Positions 1 through 7,821 of a DNA stretch of 37,115 nt are shown piece after piece. The translations under genes and the position numbers were made by a program. The stretch comes from an uncultured Opitutia bacterium (GTDB lineage Bacteria; Verrucomicrobiota; Verrucomicrobiia; Opitutales; Opitutaceae). Under the pieces are notes generated by a model. The model saw only the letters and a list, made by a program, of their open reading frames with translations, searched no databases and was not told where the DNA came from. The number at the start of each line of letters is the position of its first letter. Positions within the stretch are counted from its first letter, which is position 1. The stretch is from the NCBI GenBank assembly GCA_903919985.1, contig CAIXKG010000052.1, forward strand, positions 1-37,115. The letters are read 5' to 3'.

Positions 1-1
1 C

Positions 2-904
2 GGCGAGCACAAGCTGCTCCTCGCCGCGGGCGTCGGCGCCGCGATGTTTCATCTGACGACCCACGCTTTCTTCAAGGCTCTGATGTTCCTCGGCTCCGGT
101 TCCGTGATCCACGGCTGTCACCACGAGCAGGATATTTTCAATATGGGCGGCCTGAAATCGAAAATGCCGCTCACGTTCGCGACGTTCACCATCGGCGTCC
201 TCGCGATCATCGGTTTCCCGTTCCTCGCCGGCTTCTTCTCGAAGGACGCGATCCTCTATCTGGCCTTCGCTAACAATAAAGCGGTCTTCGCCGTCCTTGC
301 TCTCACGGCGGTTATCACGGCGTTCTACATGGTGCGCCTCTGGAAAATCACCTTCCTTGGCGAGCCCCGCACCGAAGGCGCGTCGCATGCTCACGAGGGC
401 GGCCTCACGATGACCGCGCCGCTGGTTCTCCTGGCGGCGCTCGCGGTCGCCGGTGGTTACACGGGAATTTATCCGAAGGTTTTCAACGGGGTGTTTGAAC
501 TGATCCCCGAAGCGCACGGGTCAGATCACACCGTCATTCTCGTCACGAGTCTTCTGGTCATGACGCTCGGTGCAGTCGGCGCCCTCGCGTTCTACGCTTC
601 CGCCGCGACCGATTCCCTCCAGCAGAAATCGCCCGGCCTCTTCGGCGCGCTCACGGCGCTGCAGCTATCGTTCGACAAAGTCTACGATTATTACGTCGCG
701 AAGATTCAGCAGCGCTTCGCGCTTTTCCTGAACTTCATCGAGCAGATTTTCCTCGCCGGCCTGATCGTGCGCGGACTCGCCGCGGTCGTCGGGCTTTTCG
801 GTTTGGGCGCGCGCGGCCTGCATGTCGGTCGGCTCAATGTGTACGTTTATTGGTTCCTGTTTGGCGTCGTTATCCTGTGGGCCTACGCGGCTGGCATATT
901 CTGA
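2..904 (+). CDS. nuoL: NADH-quinone oxidoreductase subunit L (C-terminal part)
   Basis: C-terminal 300 residues of the largest antiporter-like, proton-pumping membrane subunit of respiratory complex I. The reading frame is open from base 2, so the gene begins outside the window. The conserved NuoL segment MFHLTTHAFFKALMFLGSGS lies at the start, followed by several hydrophobic helices, a stretch matching the long lateral helix region and a final membrane helix ending in AAGIF. nuoM and nuoN follow on the same strand, as in a standard nuo operon. The first ATG in the visible part (44) is internal to the protein and is not the start. Identity is secure from the motif and gene order. Confidence 0.95.
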   Translation, partial: GEHKLLLAAGVGAAMFHLTTHAFFKALMFLGSGSVIHGCHHEQDIFNMGGLKSKMPLTFATFTIGVLAIIGFPFLAGFFSKDAILYLAFANNKAVFAVLALTAVITAFYMVRLWKITFLGEPRTEGASHAHEGGLTMTAPLVLLAALAVAGGYTGIYPKVFNGVFELIPEAHGSDHTVILVTSLLVMTLGAVGALAFYASAATDSLQQKSPGLFGALTALQLSFDKVYDYYVAKIQQRFALFLNFIEQIFLAGLIVRGLAAVVGLFGLGARGLHVGRLNVYVYWFLFGVVILWAYAAGIF

Positions 905-1067
905 TGACGATCCAACTTTCCAGTCCCGTTGGCCGCAAAAAGCCAAAAATTTTCCGGCTCTTCCGTGACGTCTCCATTGCGTCTTTTGGCGCGTCGGCAA
1001 GTTCGGCCGAAGCGATCAATCAATCTCGGTGTCTCTTAGTGGCCCTTCCGTCCGCCTCGACTTTGCG

Positions 1068-2597
1068 ATGAGCAACCTGCCTTTCGATCCTCTTCTCGCT
1101 TCCATTTTCGTGCCGCTCGCGGTCGCGCTCGCGATTGCGTTCGGCCTGCCGAAGCGTTTCTCGATCAAGCTCGCCTACGTCGGCTTCGCGGCGCCGCTGC
1201 TCATGGCTTTGCATGTCTGGTATTACTATGCGGCCGCTCCGCAGGTTTCCGGCTACGCGTTTCTGACGAAGTATTCCACGGGTCTCGATGGCCTCGGCAT
1301 TGGCCTGAAGCTTGGGCTCAATGGTATTTCACTCCCGCTCTTCGTGCTCGCGGGTATCGTCGGTTTTGCCGCCGGTCTTTTCGCGATCCAATCCAACGCG
1401 GAGCGCCTCAAGATTTACCTGATGCTTCTGTTGGTGATGCAGGCGGGATTGATGGGCGTGTTCGCGAGCGTTGACGTCTTCTTCTTCTATTTCTTCCACG
1501 AACTCGCGCTGATCCCGACCTTCATCATGGTTGGCATCTGGGGCGGCCGCGACCGCAGCTACGCAGCGATGAAGATGACGATCTATCTCACCGCCGGCGC
1601 GATGATTTCGTTGATCGGCCTGATCGCTCTCTACGTGAAGAGTGGCGCCAGCAGTTTCGATCTCATTGAACTTCGCCTGAAACTCGCCGCTGTGCCGCTC
1701 GATCAGCTCCTCCAGAAAAATATCTTTGGTCTGCTCACCTTGGGTTTCGGCATTCTGGTTTCGCTCTGGCCGCTGCACACGTGGGCGCCGCTCGGCTACG
1801 GTGCTGCACCCAGTTCCGCCGCGATGTTGCACGCCGGTGTCTTGAAAAAATTTGGCCTCTACGGTCTGATTCAAGTCGCGCTTCCTCTGCTCCCGCTGGG
1901 TCTTCCGCCGTGGGCGCATACGCTCGCTTGGCTCGCCGTCATCGGCAATGTCCTCGTCATCGGTTTCATTACGATCGCGCAACGCGACCTGAAGCAGATG
2001 ATCGGTTATAGCTCGGTCATGCACATGGGCTACGCGTTCCTCGGGATCGCAGCGGGCACGACGCTCGGTGTTGGCGGCGTGGTGTTGCTGATGGTGGCGC
2101 ACGGCCTGTCGGTCGCGCTGCTCTTTTTGCTTTCGACGAGCATCTATCACCGCACGCAAACCTTCGCCATGGATGAAATGGGCGGTCTGGCGCAAAAGGC
2201 CCCTGTGCTCGCGGTGCTTTTTGTTGCGGCCACTTTCGCCAGCATTGGTCTGCCGGGCTTTGCCAACTTCTGGGGTGAGCTCACGATCTTCGTCGCGCTG
2301 TGGAAATTTTCGCCACTCATTACCGCTCTCGCCGTGGCGGGCGTGGTCATTTCCGCGGTTTATGGTCTGCGCTCGGCGGCCAACGTTTTCTTTGGCCCGG
2401 TCACGCCTGAGTTTGCCAAGGTGGCCGCTGAGCATCCGCCGGCCGACATCCGCTGGAGCGAACGCTTCCCAGCGCTCGTGCTGCTCGTTGCACTCCTCTT
2501 CATCGGTTTCTGGCCGAAGTCCCTTTCCACGGCGCTCGATGCCACGCTCGCGCCCGTCGTGCCAAAACCAATCGTGGGAAATGTTAGTCCGCGCTAA
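1068..2597 (+). CDS. nuoM: NADH-quinone oxidoreductase subunit M
   Basis: Antiporter-like, proton-pumping membrane subunit of complex I, 509 residues with about 14 hydrophobic segments. The TM5 glutamate is present (FFHELALIP, E145). The TM7 region reads GFGILVSLWPLHTW followed by APLGYGAAP (about 226-248). It lacks the lysine and the LPDAH motif usual in NuoM, while two lysines sit in the next helix (HAGVLKKFGLYG, K260-K261). ATG 1068 (MSNLPFDPLL) is preferred over a GTG at 1029 because the 13 extra residues look unlike a NuoM N-terminus. There is no Shine-Dalgarno sequence. The 163-base gap after nuoL shows no other gene. Confidence 0.95.
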   Translation: MSNLPFDPLLASIFVPLAVALAIAFGLPKRFSIKLAYVGFAAPLLMALHVWYYYAAAPQVSGYAFLTKYSTGLDGLGIGLKLGLNGISLPLFVLAGIVGFAAGLFAIQSNAERLKIYLMLLLVMQAGLMGVFASVDVFFFYFFHELALIPTFIMVGIWGGRDRSYAAMKMTIYLTAGAMISLIGLIALYVKSGASSFDLIELRLKLAAVPLDQLLQKNIFGLLTLGFGILVSLWPLHTWAPLGYGAAPSSAAMLHAGVLKKFGLYGLIQVALPLLPLGLPPWAHTLAWLAVIGNVLVIGFITIAQRDLKQMIGYSSVMHMGYAFLGIAAGTTLGVGGVVLLMVAHGLSVALLFLLSTSIYHRTQTFAMDEMGGLAQKAPVLAVLFVAATFASIGLPGFANFWGELTIFVALWKFSPLITALAVAGVVISAVYGLRSAANVFFGPVTPEFAKVAAEHPPADIRWSERFPALVLLVALLFIGFWPKSLSTALDATLAPVVPKPIVGNVSPR

Positions 2598-2666
2598 TGA
2601 ACGCTCATCTTTCCATCCTTCACGCCGTGTTTCGGGCGCCTTCGATCAGCGTACAATTAGCGCGGA
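2588..2666. repeat. Inverted repeat between nuoM and nuoN
   Basis: Arms TCCGCGCTAAT (2588-2598, overlapping the nuoM stop codon) and ATTAGCGCGGA (2656-2666) are perfect reverse complements separated by 57 bases. The right arm is followed by TTAGCGTTC, and the left arm is followed by TGAACGC, so the module appears partly duplicated. It could fold in the nuo transcript or be a REP-like remnant. Function unknown. Confidence 0.55.
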
Positions 2667-2688
2667 TTAGCGTTCCGATCCTTCTGTC

Positions 2689-4200
2689 ATGACCCTCGAA
2701 GCTGTCAAAGTCGCCGCCGGTCTCAACGACTGGAACGCCATCTTCCCCGAGTTGCTGCTCGGCTGTCTCGCGCTTGCGCTCCTGGCGCTCGAGATCGTGC
2801 TGCCGAAAAAACACCACGACGTCATCCCGGCTTTCGCGATCGTCACGCAAGCTGCCGTGCTGGTTGCCCTGCTGCTTAATTTTTCAACCGGCTACGCGGG
2901 TACGGAAACATTCAACGGTCTCCTTCGGCACACGTATTCCGGCCAAGTGATGCGCGTGTTTTTTCTGCTCTCGTCGATTTTGGTGTGTCTCCTTGGTCGG
3001 GTGAGTCTCGCCAAGCAGGGTCTGCCCCGCGTTGAGTTCTACAATATCGTGATGGTCGTCACGGCCGCGATGATGCTGCTGGCTCAGGCTAATCATTTCG
3101 TCCTGCTCTTCGTCGCTCTCGAAACGGTGACGATCGGACTCTACATTCTGGTCAGCTACTTCCGCACGAACGCCCTCACGCTCGAGGCCGGTTTGAAATA
3201 CCTGGTCATGGGCGCTCTCAGCTCGTCGTTGCTGCTCTTCGGTATCGTGCTGCTCTACGGCATGGCGGGCAATCCGTCGCTCCCGGGACACTCCGCGAAC
3301 TCGATGCACTACGGCGAACTGGCCCGGTTCCTCGAGGCGAATCCGCACAACTTTCTCGCGGGCGTCGGCATTGTGCTCGTGCTCTCGGGTGTCGCTTTCA
3401 AGCTCGGCGCGTTTCCTTTTCAGATCTGGGTTCCCGACGTTTACCAGGGTGCGCCCACGCCGGTCACCGCGTTTCTCGCCGTGGCCTCGAAGACCGCCGG
3501 CTTCGCCGTGCTGCTTACGCTCTCCCAATATGTTTTCTCCAGCTATGGCTGGCTGATTGTGCCGGTGCTGACGTTTTTCGCGGCGACGACGCTGCTGTTT
3601 GGCAATCTCGCCGCGCTCACGCAGCATAACGTCAAACGACTCATCGGGCTCTCTGGCGTTTCGCACGCGGGCTTCCTCCTCCTCGGGGTCGTCGCCGCCA
3701 CCACGACGCCCATGGCCGTGGGCGCGATCTTTTTTTATCTCTTCGCTTACCTGCTCGCTTCGTTCGCCGTGTTTGGGGTGATGACGCACATGGCAGGCAG
3801 TGACGACGCCGATCAGGAGCTCGAGCACTATGCCGGCCTCGCGAAGGACAATCCATTTCTCGCGCTGGTGCTCGCGATCGGCCTCGGATCGTTGGCGGGC
3901 ATTCCGCCGCTGGTCGGATTCATGGGGAAACTTTTTGTATTCATCGCAGCGTTCCAAGCCGGACTTTACGGGCTGCTCGCAGTCGCCATCACGGGCGTGG
4001 TGATTTCGGTTTATTATTATTTCGGCTGGATCAAAGCGGCGTTTTTCGAGACCCGGGCTAGTTCGCCCGACGCTCCGGCTCATCCGACGCGCACGCCGGT
4101 GGGCCTCGCCTGCGGCGTTGCGCTTGGAGTGCTCGCGCTTTCGACGGTGTTTCTAGGTTTCTACCAAGGCCCGTTCGGCCAGTGGCTCACGCTGCGCTGA
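2689..4200 (+). CDS. nuoN: NADH-quinone oxidoreductase subunit N
   Basis: Third antiporter-like, proton-pumping membrane subunit of complex I, 503 residues, polytopic. The family's key charged residues are present: the TM5 glutamate in FVALETVTIGLYILVS (E145) and the TM7 lysine in SGVAFKLGAFPFQIW (K238), followed by VPDVYQGAPTPVTAF. ATG 2689 (MTLEAVKVAAG) lies 91 bases after nuoM and gives a normal family length. There is no Shine-Dalgarno sequence. It is the last nuo gene here. The last ten bases of the gene begin a 16-base sequence that recurs at 13152. Confidence 0.96.
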   Translation: MTLEAVKVAAGLNDWNAIFPELLLGCLALALLALEIVLPKKHHDVIPAFAIVTQAAVLVALLLNFSTGYAGTETFNGLLRHTYSGQVMRVFFLLSSILVCLLGRVSLAKQGLPRVEFYNIVMVVTAAMMLLAQANHFVLLFVALETVTIGLYILVSYFRTNALTLEAGLKYLVMGALSSSLLLFGIVLLYGMAGNPSLPGHSANSMHYGELARFLEANPHNFLAGVGIVLVLSGVAFKLGAFPFQIWVPDVYQGAPTPVTAFLAVASKTAGFAVLLTLSQYVFSSYGWLIVPVLTFFAATTLLFGNLAALTQHNVKRLIGLSGVSHAGFLLLGVVAATTTPMAVGAIFFYLFAYLLASFAVFGVMTHMAGSDDADQELEHYAGLAKDNPFLALVLAIGLGSLAGIPPLVGFMGKLFVFIAAFQAGLYGLLAVAITGVVISVYYYFGWIKAAFFETRASSPDAPAHPTRTPVGLACGVALGVLALSTVFLGFYQGPFGQWLTLR

Positions 4201-4741
4201 GGTGTTCGCTACCCTGCGCGTTTAAAACATCCCGGGGCGAGTCGCGTCGCATTGCACGCTGTGGCGGATCGACCCCTGGAATCACCCTGTGGAAGGGTGC
4301 TCCAACCCCGCATCAGATGTGCGATGTTTGGCGGGACGAATCCGCTCCGGCTCCGTGGTTTTCGATTTTCGGCGTCCCGGTGATGATGGTCGAATCCGCC
4401 TCACGCTCTCCAAGGGCTCCACGCTGGTCGCTTCCAACGCCAACTGGGTGCGGCCCTTCTTGGCGGTCGGCGCGTTTTGCTTGAGTTTGCCGATTTTCGA
4501 CGGGGCCTTGCTTAACGCGACCGTAGCGCGCCGGCGCCCGGGACGCCCTCGCTCCGGGGGCCGCTTAAAGCGGATCATCCAGCGTGATGCCGCGCGCGAA
4601 CGTGTTGCGTTCACAAAACGCGAAAACGGCGCCCGCAATGGGGACTCCGGTGACGGTGATTTCACCGGGACCGCTTCGACGGAGCGTTTCTCCTTTCCCT
4701 TTTCGCGACTTTTCGTGCCTCTTCGTAGCCACCTCCGCCGC
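4201..4741. other. 541-base gap after nuoN; no confident gene
   Basis: No convincing gene. A + frame runs in phase into the ThyX-like gene from 4289, but its first 151 residues are basic, low in family character and unlike ThyX, so I treat it as untranslated. On the minus strand a peptide-like stretch (GEITVTGVPIAGAVFAF and ARGITLDDPL, ending with a stop at 4565) could be the remains of a decayed gene. Short inverted repeats are present (for example CACCCT/AGGGTG near 4285; CGGGACG/CGTCCCG near 4330-4380). No promoter or terminator is clear. Confidence 0.4.
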
Positions 4742-6088
4742 ATGAAAGTCACTGGTCTCGCCCTCGTCCCGCCCCCGACTGCCGCCGATCTGCCCAAAGT
4801 TACGCCCGAATTGCTGGCATCCGTCCTCGCGCGCTACTCCCGCTCCAATGAGGGCATCGCGGCCATTATGGCCAAGGTCGACCTGGCCAATCCCGAGGCC
4901 TCGATTGACCGCATCTTGAAGTTCGTCGACTACGGTCACGCGTCCATCGGCGGACTCACCGGCGGACTTGCGATTGCTCTCGACGGCGTGTCGATGTGGC
5001 TCGCTTATAAAATTTTTGAAATCGCCCAGATGGCCGACGGCCAGGAGTCGTCCACGCGCTACATCACGATGGACGCCTCGAATGTTCCCACGGCCGCGGA
5101 ACTCGGTGTGCCGGATGATCTGGCGTCGCGGTGGAACGACATCATCGCGCGCTCCTTCGCCGCCTATAACGCGGAATATTCCCGGCTCGATGCGCTCGCT
5201 CTCGCGCAACCCGATCTCGTCCGGCTCCCGCCTGACGCTAAACCGGCGGTCGCCACCCGGCTCCGGAAAAACTACGCGCTGGATCGCGCGCGCTACTTCA
5301 TCCCGTTCGCCACGCGCACCAACCTCGGCCTCGTCCAGACTTCGCGCATGTGGGCGACGACCGTGAAGCATCTCGATTCCCTCCCGCAACCGGAGGCTCG
5401 GGCCGCCGCAACGCTCATTCGCGGTGAACTCGTGAAACAATCGCCCCGCCTCACGCGCCACAGCGTGGCCGAAAAATCCTTCGAGGCCCAGGCGCGTCAG
5501 GAACTCGCGGCGTCGCTCGCGCTCGGCCTCGCGCGCCTTGCCTCGGCTCCGCTCGCCGACGAAGTCTGGGTTCATGTTGACCGCGCCACACCACCGTTTC
5601 TCGCCGAGACGCAGTCCATCGCCGAGTCGCTCAACCACCGCGCCAATCGCTACGCGCAGCAAGGCACGGCCACGCGCCGGATGCGCGTCAGTTTTGCTTG
5701 GAATAACATGGCGCTCGCCGAGCTCCGCGATCTCAACCGCCATCGCACCGGTCATCGTTACACACCGCTGATTCAGGCGGGATTCTATTTGCCGCCGGAA
5801 ATTTCGCCGGACGCGCATGCGACCTTGCTTGCTGACCAGCTGGCGCTGACGCGGGAGCTGATGGAGCGCGGTTCGCCCGCGTATGTTTATTCGCTTCTGC
5901 TCGGAGCGCAGACGCCGTTCGAACACAGCACGCATGCCGATAAATTTATCTACGAAGCGGAATTGCGCACCGGCATGGGCGCGCATTTTCGCTATGCCGA
6001 TCATCTCAGTGCCGCGCTGCACGCCTTTTTCGCGCAGGTGCCCGAGGCGAAAGCCTGGGTCGTCGAAGGCACGGCGGAACCGGAGTAG
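4742..6088 (+). CDS. ThyX-like flavin-dependent thymidylate synthase, double-domain
   Basis: 448-residue protein of the ThyX superfamily (flavin-dependent methylation of dUMP to dTMP), about twice the usual 200-250 residues. The N-terminal half has HASIGG (66-71), QESSTRY (101-107), matching the second part of the ThyX signature RHR(x)7S...RY, and a region resembling the ThyX ARxxLP helix (DRARYFIPFATRTNLG, 181-196). The C-terminal half has ELRDLNRHRTGHRY (327-340), matching the first part of that signature, then QAGFYLPPE. The two halves therefore look like a tandem duplication, each with a degenerate signature. ATG 4742 starts where similarity begins; no Shine-Dalgarno is seen. ThyX membership is likely, but activity is uncertain and another methylase-like role is possible. 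Confidence 0.8.
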   Translation: MKVTGLALVPPPTAADLPKVTPELLASVLARYSRSNEGIAAIMAKVDLANPEASIDRILKFVDYGHASIGGLTGGLAIALDGVSMWLAYKIFEIAQMADGQESSTRYITMDASNVPTAAELGVPDDLASRWNDIIARSFAAYNAEYSRLDALALAQPDLVRLPPDAKPAVATRLRKNYALDRARYFIPFATRTNLGLVQTSRMWATTVKHLDSLPQPEARAAATLIRGELVKQSPRLTRHSVAEKSFEAQARQELAASLALGLARLASAPLADEVWVHVDRATPPFLAETQSIAESLNHRANRYAQQGTATRRMRVSFAWNNMALAELRDLNRHRTGHRYTPLIQAGFYLPPEISPDAHATLLADQLALTRELMERGSPAYVYSLLLGAQTPFEHSTHADKFIYEAELRTGMGAHFRYADHLSAALHAFFAQVPEAKAWVVEGTAEPE

Positions 6089-6119
6089 TACGCGGCGTTG
6101 CCTGCGCGGCCCCGGGTCG

Positions 6120-6211
6120 GTTTCGAGTTCCGAGTTTGGGATTTCGGGTTAACGGACAAACCGTACGGCGATCGTGCCGAAACTCAAAACTCTGAACTCA
6201 AAACTCAAAAC
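6120..6211. repeat. Two opposed arrays of a 7-bp repeat
   Basis: Five in-register 7-mers run forward at 6120-6154 (GTTTCGA, GTTCCGA, GTTTGGG, ATTTCGG, GTTAACG). Five run in reverse at 6177-6211; read on the minus strand they are GTTTTGA, GTTTTGA, GTTCAGA, GTTTTGA and GTTTCGG. The consensus is GTTTYGR. A third array with the same unit lies at 13099-13126. The opposed arrays can pair imperfectly around 6155-6176 and sit just before a strong hairpin. Confidence 0.8.
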
Positions 6212-6214
6212 CTT

Positions 6215-6241
6215 AAATATGGCGCGCCGCGCGCCATATTT
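6215..6241 (+). terminator. Near-perfect hairpin after the ThyX-like gene
   Basis: Arms AAATATGGCGCGC (6215-6227) and GCGCGCCATATTT (6229-6241) are perfect complements around one central base. The A-rich left and T-rich right flanks of the stem fit a factor-independent, possibly bidirectional terminator. It lies between the ThyX-like gene and the next gene on the same strand. A protein-binding palindrome is an alternative. Confidence 0.65.
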
Positions 6242-6285
6242 GGTTTGCCGCAAATCAGTCGCTTCAACTGCATGACGGATCCCGC

Positions 6286-6843
6286 ATGAGATTGACCGGC
6301 GTCATTTTCCTGAGCGCCATCGGCGTGTTTGTCTTAGCCTCCGTCGCCGACGCGGCCGACGCGGCCAACGTTGATTACACGGAACGAAATTCGGCTTTTG
6401 CCCCCGTCGCTAGCGTGACGCCTGCGACGAGCCAACCCCAAGTGAACGACGGCCTGCAAAATCAGCGGGTCACTCCGGCCGTGGTCGATAAAAAGGACGC
6501 CGCAGTCGGCGACCGGCGCGCGGCGATTGATCTCACGGAGGCACGCGCAAAGACGGTGATCGAAAAAGATTCCCATCGACCGGAGGCCGTGACGCGCCAG
6601 CTCAGCGCCTTCGATCATCGTGAGTCTGGCATCAATCCTTCGGCGCAAGTGGAGAAGCCGCCGACCGTGACGCGTTATCAATCCAGCCTGACGGCGGCGA
6701 GCGTCACTAATATGAGCCGCTTTCCTGCGCTCAATCAGGCCACGACCGCGCGTGTGAACCGCTTCATCTTTCGCCGCAACGAGCCGTCTGCTCCCGTGCC
6801 GGCGGCGTCGGTCGTACCCGCCGCGAGTGGGCCGCGCCCCTGA
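6286..6843 (+). CDS. Small secreted protein of unknown function
   Basis: 185 residues with a clear N-terminal signal peptide: MRLTGVIFLSAIGVFVLASV followed by ADAADAAN, cleavage probably after one of the Ala-Asp-Ala positions. The mature part is hydrophilic, rich in Ala, Val, Thr, Arg and Pro, with no cysteine and no domain I recognise; its tail is Pro/Ala-rich. It overlaps the GTG proposed for the downstream gene by 17 bases, suggesting co-transcription. Export is supported by sequence; nothing supports a specific function. The start is the only ATG that keeps a normal signal peptide. Confidence 0.7.
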   Translation: MRLTGVIFLSAIGVFVLASVADAADAANVDYTERNSAFAPVASVTPATSQPQVNDGLQNQRVTPAVVDKKDAAVGDRRAAIDLTEARAKTVIEKDSHRPEAVTRQLSAFDHRESGINPSAQVEKPPTVTRYQSSLTAASVTNMSRFPALNQATTARVNRFIFRRNEPSAPVPAASVVPAASGPRP

Positions 6844-7631
6844 TCCTCGTTTCAGGTCGAAGAGCTGTTTTCGCGTCCTGCAGCTTAATATGCAGTTTGG
6901 GCAAGTGTGGGATGAGTTGGACCCCGACCATGCGCCCATCGACCTCGACGTTACCCTGGAAGAAATTCGCCGCCATGATGCCGATCTGATTCTGCTTCAG
7001 GAGGTGGAACGCGCGCAACCCGGCGGAGTACAACTCCAGCCACCGCCCAACTTCGCGCGACTACGGGCCGAGCTCGATGGCTACAATAGCTGTTTCGCCT
7101 ACCCGAAAGCCGACCCTCGCGAACTGCCCTTTGGCATCGGGCTGGCGATTTTTTCCCGCGGCCCCTTGCACGATTCCATGCGGCTCGATCTTCCGTCACC
7201 GTCGATCGAGTTCGATTTTTTTGGTCACAAGACCACGCCCACCGACCGCGTGTTTATCGGGGCGAAAACCGTGCTGCTTGGTCGGGAGGTTCAGCTCTAC
7301 AACACGCACCTTCTCGCGTTTTTTCATGTTGGGCGCGGGCCACAGCGAGTGTGCCTCGCAACGCAACTTGGTCGCCGATCAAATCACCGGCGCGAGCGTC
7401 GCCACGATTCTTACCGGTGATTTTAACGAGAGCAAACACGAGGTCCTGGTGAGCCAGTTCGCGGCCTGCGGTTACGCCACGGTGCAGACCGACGAAGTCA
7501 CCTGGCGCCGCCGGCCGTTCGTGCTCGACCACATTTTCTATAACGCGCCGCTTTGCTGCGTCAGTCGTGCGGTCTGCCGGACGCCGGCATCTGACCACCA
7601 TGCGCTCGTGGCGGATTTCGAGTTTGTCTGA
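6827..7631 (+). pseudogene. Endonuclease/exonuclease/phosphatase family protein, frameshifted
   Basis: Two overlapping frames together encode one EEP (DNase I-like) domain, a Mg-dependent phosphodiesterase fold. The first frame has CFRVLQLNMQFGQVWDELD, the catalytic glutamate motif LLQEVE, and YNTHLLAFF at 7305-7324. The second frame continues with MLGAGH, RNLVADQ, the TGDFN motif, DHIFYNAPL and the terminal SDHHALVADFEFV. The break is at a run of six T (7319-7324); removing one T restores a continuous protein of about 267 residues. It may be a real mutation, a sequence error or a slippage site. The GTG start at 6827 is tentative, but the first beta strand requires a start upstream of ATG 6890. 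No signal peptide is visible. Confidence 0.8.
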
Positions 7632-7821
7632 AAGGGCTGCGATATCCGCCGTAGCGCGATGGGTCGGAATAGGAATTCGGGCGGTTGGCCGCTACGCGGC
7701 GCTAAAAATTAATTGGCGGCGGCAAACCGAGCATACGGCGATGGACGCGCGGAGCATGCGGCCGGAGCCGAGTAACTTCTGGGGCTTTTTTGGGGCAAAA
7801 ATCCGTTTGGGTACCCCCGCG

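Noticed and set aside
4289..4741. 151-residue N-terminal extension of the ThyX-like protein
   Set aside because: The frame is open, but composition changes abruptly at ATG 4742, where family similarity begins.
4565..6022. Long minus-strand open frame (485 codons)
   Set aside because: It is antisense to the ThyX-like gene, which has recognisable family motifs; the minus-strand protein is basic, His/Arg-rich and unlike any family, typical of GC-rich shadow frames.
7780..7821. Terminator after the coiled-coil protein gene
   Set aside because: GGGGC around a T6 run is a direct repeat, not an inverted one, so no hairpin forms.
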